Source: Flavobacterium psychrophilum
GTDB lineage: Bacteria > Bacteroidota > Bacteroidia > Flavobacteriales > Flavobacteriaceae
NCBI GenBank assembly: GCA_945866505.1
Contig: CAMBHH010000165.1
Coordinates: forward strand, 1 to 7,691
DNA: 7,691 nt
Direction of reading: 5' to 3'
Within the stretch, counting starts at the first letter, position 1. Every line of letters begins with the position of its first letter. The translations under genes and the position numbers were made by a program. The notes beneath the pieces are model-generated. The model was not told the DNA's origin, ran no database searches, and saw nothing but the letters and a program-made list of their open reading frames with translations. Positions 6,801-7,691 of this stretch are shown here, piece by piece.

Positions 6801-7413
6801 GGGAATGGTAAGACGAAATCTTTTTAGCATAGAGCAAGATGATGGTACCTACATCAAAACAGGTTTGGATATTGACGGTTGGTTTGCTTGGCAACAGAAT
6901 AATGCCAACGTTTTTTGCTTCGTCCGCACTATGCCAAAAGATGGTGAGACTCTTGGTCACTCACTAATCCGTAACGTAACAGTTATTGACGGACGCTATG
7001 GGCAATACGGAGTCAGCAATTTAGAAAAGGATTACTATAACCCAATGAGAGGTGCGTTTTGGCTTGGCATCAATAATGATAAAAACTTCAATAATTTTGG
7101 TTATGTAGCCGATATTGTTATGCAGAATATCACCTTTGAAACCATCGTTAACCCTCTATTTCAGTTTGCACCGATGACAGGTTCACGTTTTAGTAAAATG
7201 ATAGGAGTTCAAGATATTACCTTCGATAACATACAAGTTCCTATGGGACAAAACTGGAAAAGTATTTTCGGCGTACGACCAGAAACACCAGATGATTTTA
7301 TGCGCGGGATTGTAATTAAGGATTTAATCATTGGCGGAAAAAAAATCATCAATTTCAGTGATTTCGCTCGGGTGAGAAGTGAAGGACGTAACTTGGATGT
7401 CAAAATTAAATAG
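3886..7413 (+). CDS. Secreted tandem-module beta-helix glycosidase, GH49-like (dextranase/isopullulanase-type)
   Basis: This encodes 1175 residues. Residues 1-25 are a signal peptide, with no lipobox and no T9SS domain at the C-terminus. Module 1 has a beta-sandwich (about 48-190) and a right-handed beta-helix (about 214-545). Module 2 has a beta-sandwich (about 617-762), a Pro/Asp-rich linker (763-778) and a beta-helix (about 790-1170). Both helices begin with a FASG.H--G--FP---IY-PG-AYV-G pattern (218-247, 803-832), share GRGILSGE (267-274, 898-905) and contain NVxV/NITF-type rungs. This order and these motifs resemble GH49, which hydrolyses alpha-glucans. Module 2 keeps the presumed catalytic Asp set (D968, D985, D986); at the same aligned sites module 1 has G349, D366 and T367. 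Two modules in one chain make it roughly twice the usual GH49 length. GH28-like or another beta-helix family is the alternative; the substrate is unknown. Confidence 0.75.
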   Translation: MKKEKNNSLLFLIILIILLSVKMSAFQQSKASFSESNKDRLVKGGNKDKLTIYSAPKSIDSSSDFSVTVDGQKAFVFFMAENNFRKNYLPGADTTPLGEEKKAFKYARESWVSFEKGTNALIQITQLENGLPLNDLLLMDQKGNKVDFKMEDKTISFTATVGNKYVFILNKDLSRRLTIFAEAPEMDVPEKNGANTFLIQPGTPRSEYEKTTKKTLYFASGLHEMGDGFPLKPGLQIYLAPGAYVRGFFTCPPDANTAGASGVKIFGRGILSGENNQITEGPNSNFLPRPLRFWSNSIYLGGFNREPADNQIVQGITIIYPSQQPIMGNGNNTLIENVKVINFEKGFGGICVGAQSKVKDCYISTDTRVLSTFGSNTSFTDNMIVGFEAIESPFYVGDRILDDLKNISVENLTVIGEWKSLFSVNQVHFGTLSDFNFKNIKGIYTGKKSKASLLSLGVGFSPYRRGDYQGSISRVSLSDVQITTLYPISSFSVDVFGFSEKAAVQDVNVKNILVNGETAKILKQIEQYAFNVTIDNKTIAVGKSPIAEDIKRDFPPVAAVTNPAITYARKDEDGDKFGSLIAHQIAYPTDKQKTDPNYPKTLSAALGNNATGASLKGINTIEAPKGDFLQIYAEVNDPRMYTLHSPDYELSVSQKSSGTKSSKVPVYENVGTLMSTRNRLVNPPPMLTEHFANFTHRGEVEVTVKMKDRCPDVKDVLIMPSQLNIKPIYSADRRSFTFTLASPHYLAIIVNGDWIRPLFVFGNPAEDPAPDPSDPAVLTIKTSDDFKTLENRQKLAKFRVINFASGYHDIGFFFPVFSDQTIYIPGDAYVAGTILGVNRDKAANLDYGTKQVTHNKAIFEYPAFKQGYRKKEDYVYVEASNNGKSAMFGSIKNFTIRGRGILSGEQMDWFKGQEDVPGYIIQVDRSGKNGILEGLTFTGRHFHSANFFGSPALLSNVKTLFGFHGNTDASQWGMVRRNLFSIEQDDGTYIKTGLDIDGWFAWQQNNANVFCFVRTMPKDGETLGHSLIRNVTVIDGRYGQYGVSNLEKDYYNPMRGAFWLGINNDKNFNNFGYVADIVMQNITFETIVNPLFQFAPMTGSRFSKMIGVQDITFDNIQVPMGQNWKSIFGVRPETPDDFMRGIVIKDLIIGGKKIINFSDFARVRSEGRNLDVKIK

Positions 7414-7503
7414 GGCTTCAAGCTACTTAATTTATAATGGAGTAAAGAAATAAAGTATTCGATAGCTGTACCCTTAATTGTCTTCATTAAAGAAATTAAT
7501 TTT

Positions 7504-7535
7504 AAAAGATGTTCCGTTTGGAGCATCTTTTTTTT
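7504..7535 (+). terminator. Rho-independent terminator after the beta-helix gene
   Basis: AAAAGATGTTCC (7504-7515) pairs with GGAGCATCTTTT (7520-7531), a 12-bp stem with one T-G wobble and a GTTT loop, then T's to 7535. It lies 90 bases beyond the stop codon. Confidence 0.88.
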
Positions 7536-7597
7536 GTTGGATAAAATCAATCGAAAATTCAGATTTCACTAGAAATTCTACTTTTATATGTAAATTA

Positions 7598-7640
7598 CTA
7601 ATTATTGGTGGCTTACTGATACAAATTCACCTAATTATTG
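7598..7640. repeat. Short direct repeat CTAATTATTG
   Basis: CTAATTATTG occurs at 7598-7607 and again at 7631-7640, 33 bases apart (about three helical turns). It is AT-rich and short, so chance is possible. It lies just before the inverted repeat at 7638-7669. Confidence 0.35.
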
Positions 7641-7669
7641 ATACTTAATGTATAGATACATATCAAGTA
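7638..7669. repeat. Inverted repeat near the window end
   Basis: ATGTAT (7648-7653) and ATACAT (7656-7661) are complementary around AG. Outer arms TACTT (7642-7646) and AAGTA (7665-7669) also pair, with small internal mismatches; TTGATA (7638-7643) with TATCAA (7661-7666) is a competing pairing. There is no T-run in the right place, so an operator for the gene beyond the window is more likely than a terminator. Confidence 0.4.
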
Positions 7670-7691
7670 ATTATCGTTTTTTTGAATGCTG

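Noticed and set aside
3886..7413. Two fused genes or an assembly-made duplication.
   Set aside because: The modules are too diverged in sequence to be a recent duplication or assembly artefact, and the frame is continuous through a plausible linker, so one tandem-module protein is the simpler reading.
7209..7550. A minus-strand 113-codon frame at the end of the beta-helix gene.
   Set aside because: Most of it is antisense to the conserved final beta-helix rungs, and it begins inside the terminator region; no independent coding evidence.
1..7691. tRNA, rRNA, CRISPR array, insertion sequence or riboswitch.
   Set aside because: I saw no cloverleaf with CCA-type end, no regularly spaced repeats, no transposase motifs and no known riboswitch core. 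Several upstream regions are long, but none matched a class I recognise.

Overview
The window looks like chromosomal DNA from a Bacteroidota member, most likely a Flavobacterium-like organism. It is AT-rich. Start codons follow A-rich leaders without Shine-Dalgarno sequences. One protein ends in a type IX secretion (T9SS) sorting domain, a system confined to this phylum. All supported genes are on the + strand, and most end at a hairpin followed by a T-run, so each seems to be its own transcription unit. The theme is extracellular glycan breakdown.

Region by region: 1-150 is the 3' end of a GH2-type beta-galactosidase. 215-385 encodes only a signal peptide and the first strands of a discoidin/CBM32-like domain before a stop, so it is probably a truncated remnant. 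564-908 and 1245-1589 are two paralogous 114-residue secreted proteins with two LTxxQ motifs each (Spy/CpxP-like), about 72% identical by hand count. 2299-3462 is a secreted alpha/beta-hydrolase (esterase-like) with a complete Ser-Asp-His set and a T9SS C-terminal domain. 3886-7413 is an 1175-residue secreted protein made of two beta-sandwich plus right-handed beta-helix modules resembling GH49 (dextranase/isopullulanase). 7414-7691 holds a terminator and an inverted repeat, presumably leading to the next gene.

The main point of interest is the tandem beta-helix protein. An ungapped alignment of its two modules places the presumed GH49 catalytic aspartates D968, D985 and D986 of module 2 against G349, D366 and T367 of module 1. 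Module 1 therefore looks catalytically dead and may bind glycan, while module 2 looks active. The second point is a dispersed intergenic repeat family. An AT-rich block of about 70 bp occurs after the LTxxQ pair and again after the esterase. A 28-bp motif with one mismatch lies upstream of the second LTxxQ gene and upstream of the beta-helix gene, and a weaker relative lies upstream of the esterase. This could be a shared operator or promoter tying these genes into one regulon, or a small mobile repeat.

Inferred working model: the esterase, probably displayed or released through T9SS, removes ester substituents from a polysaccharide. The tandem beta-helix enzyme cuts the backbone and the GH2 enzyme trims galactosides. 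No SusC/SusD pair, regulator, RNA gene, insertion sequence or CRISPR array is visible, so the substrate cannot be named from this window.
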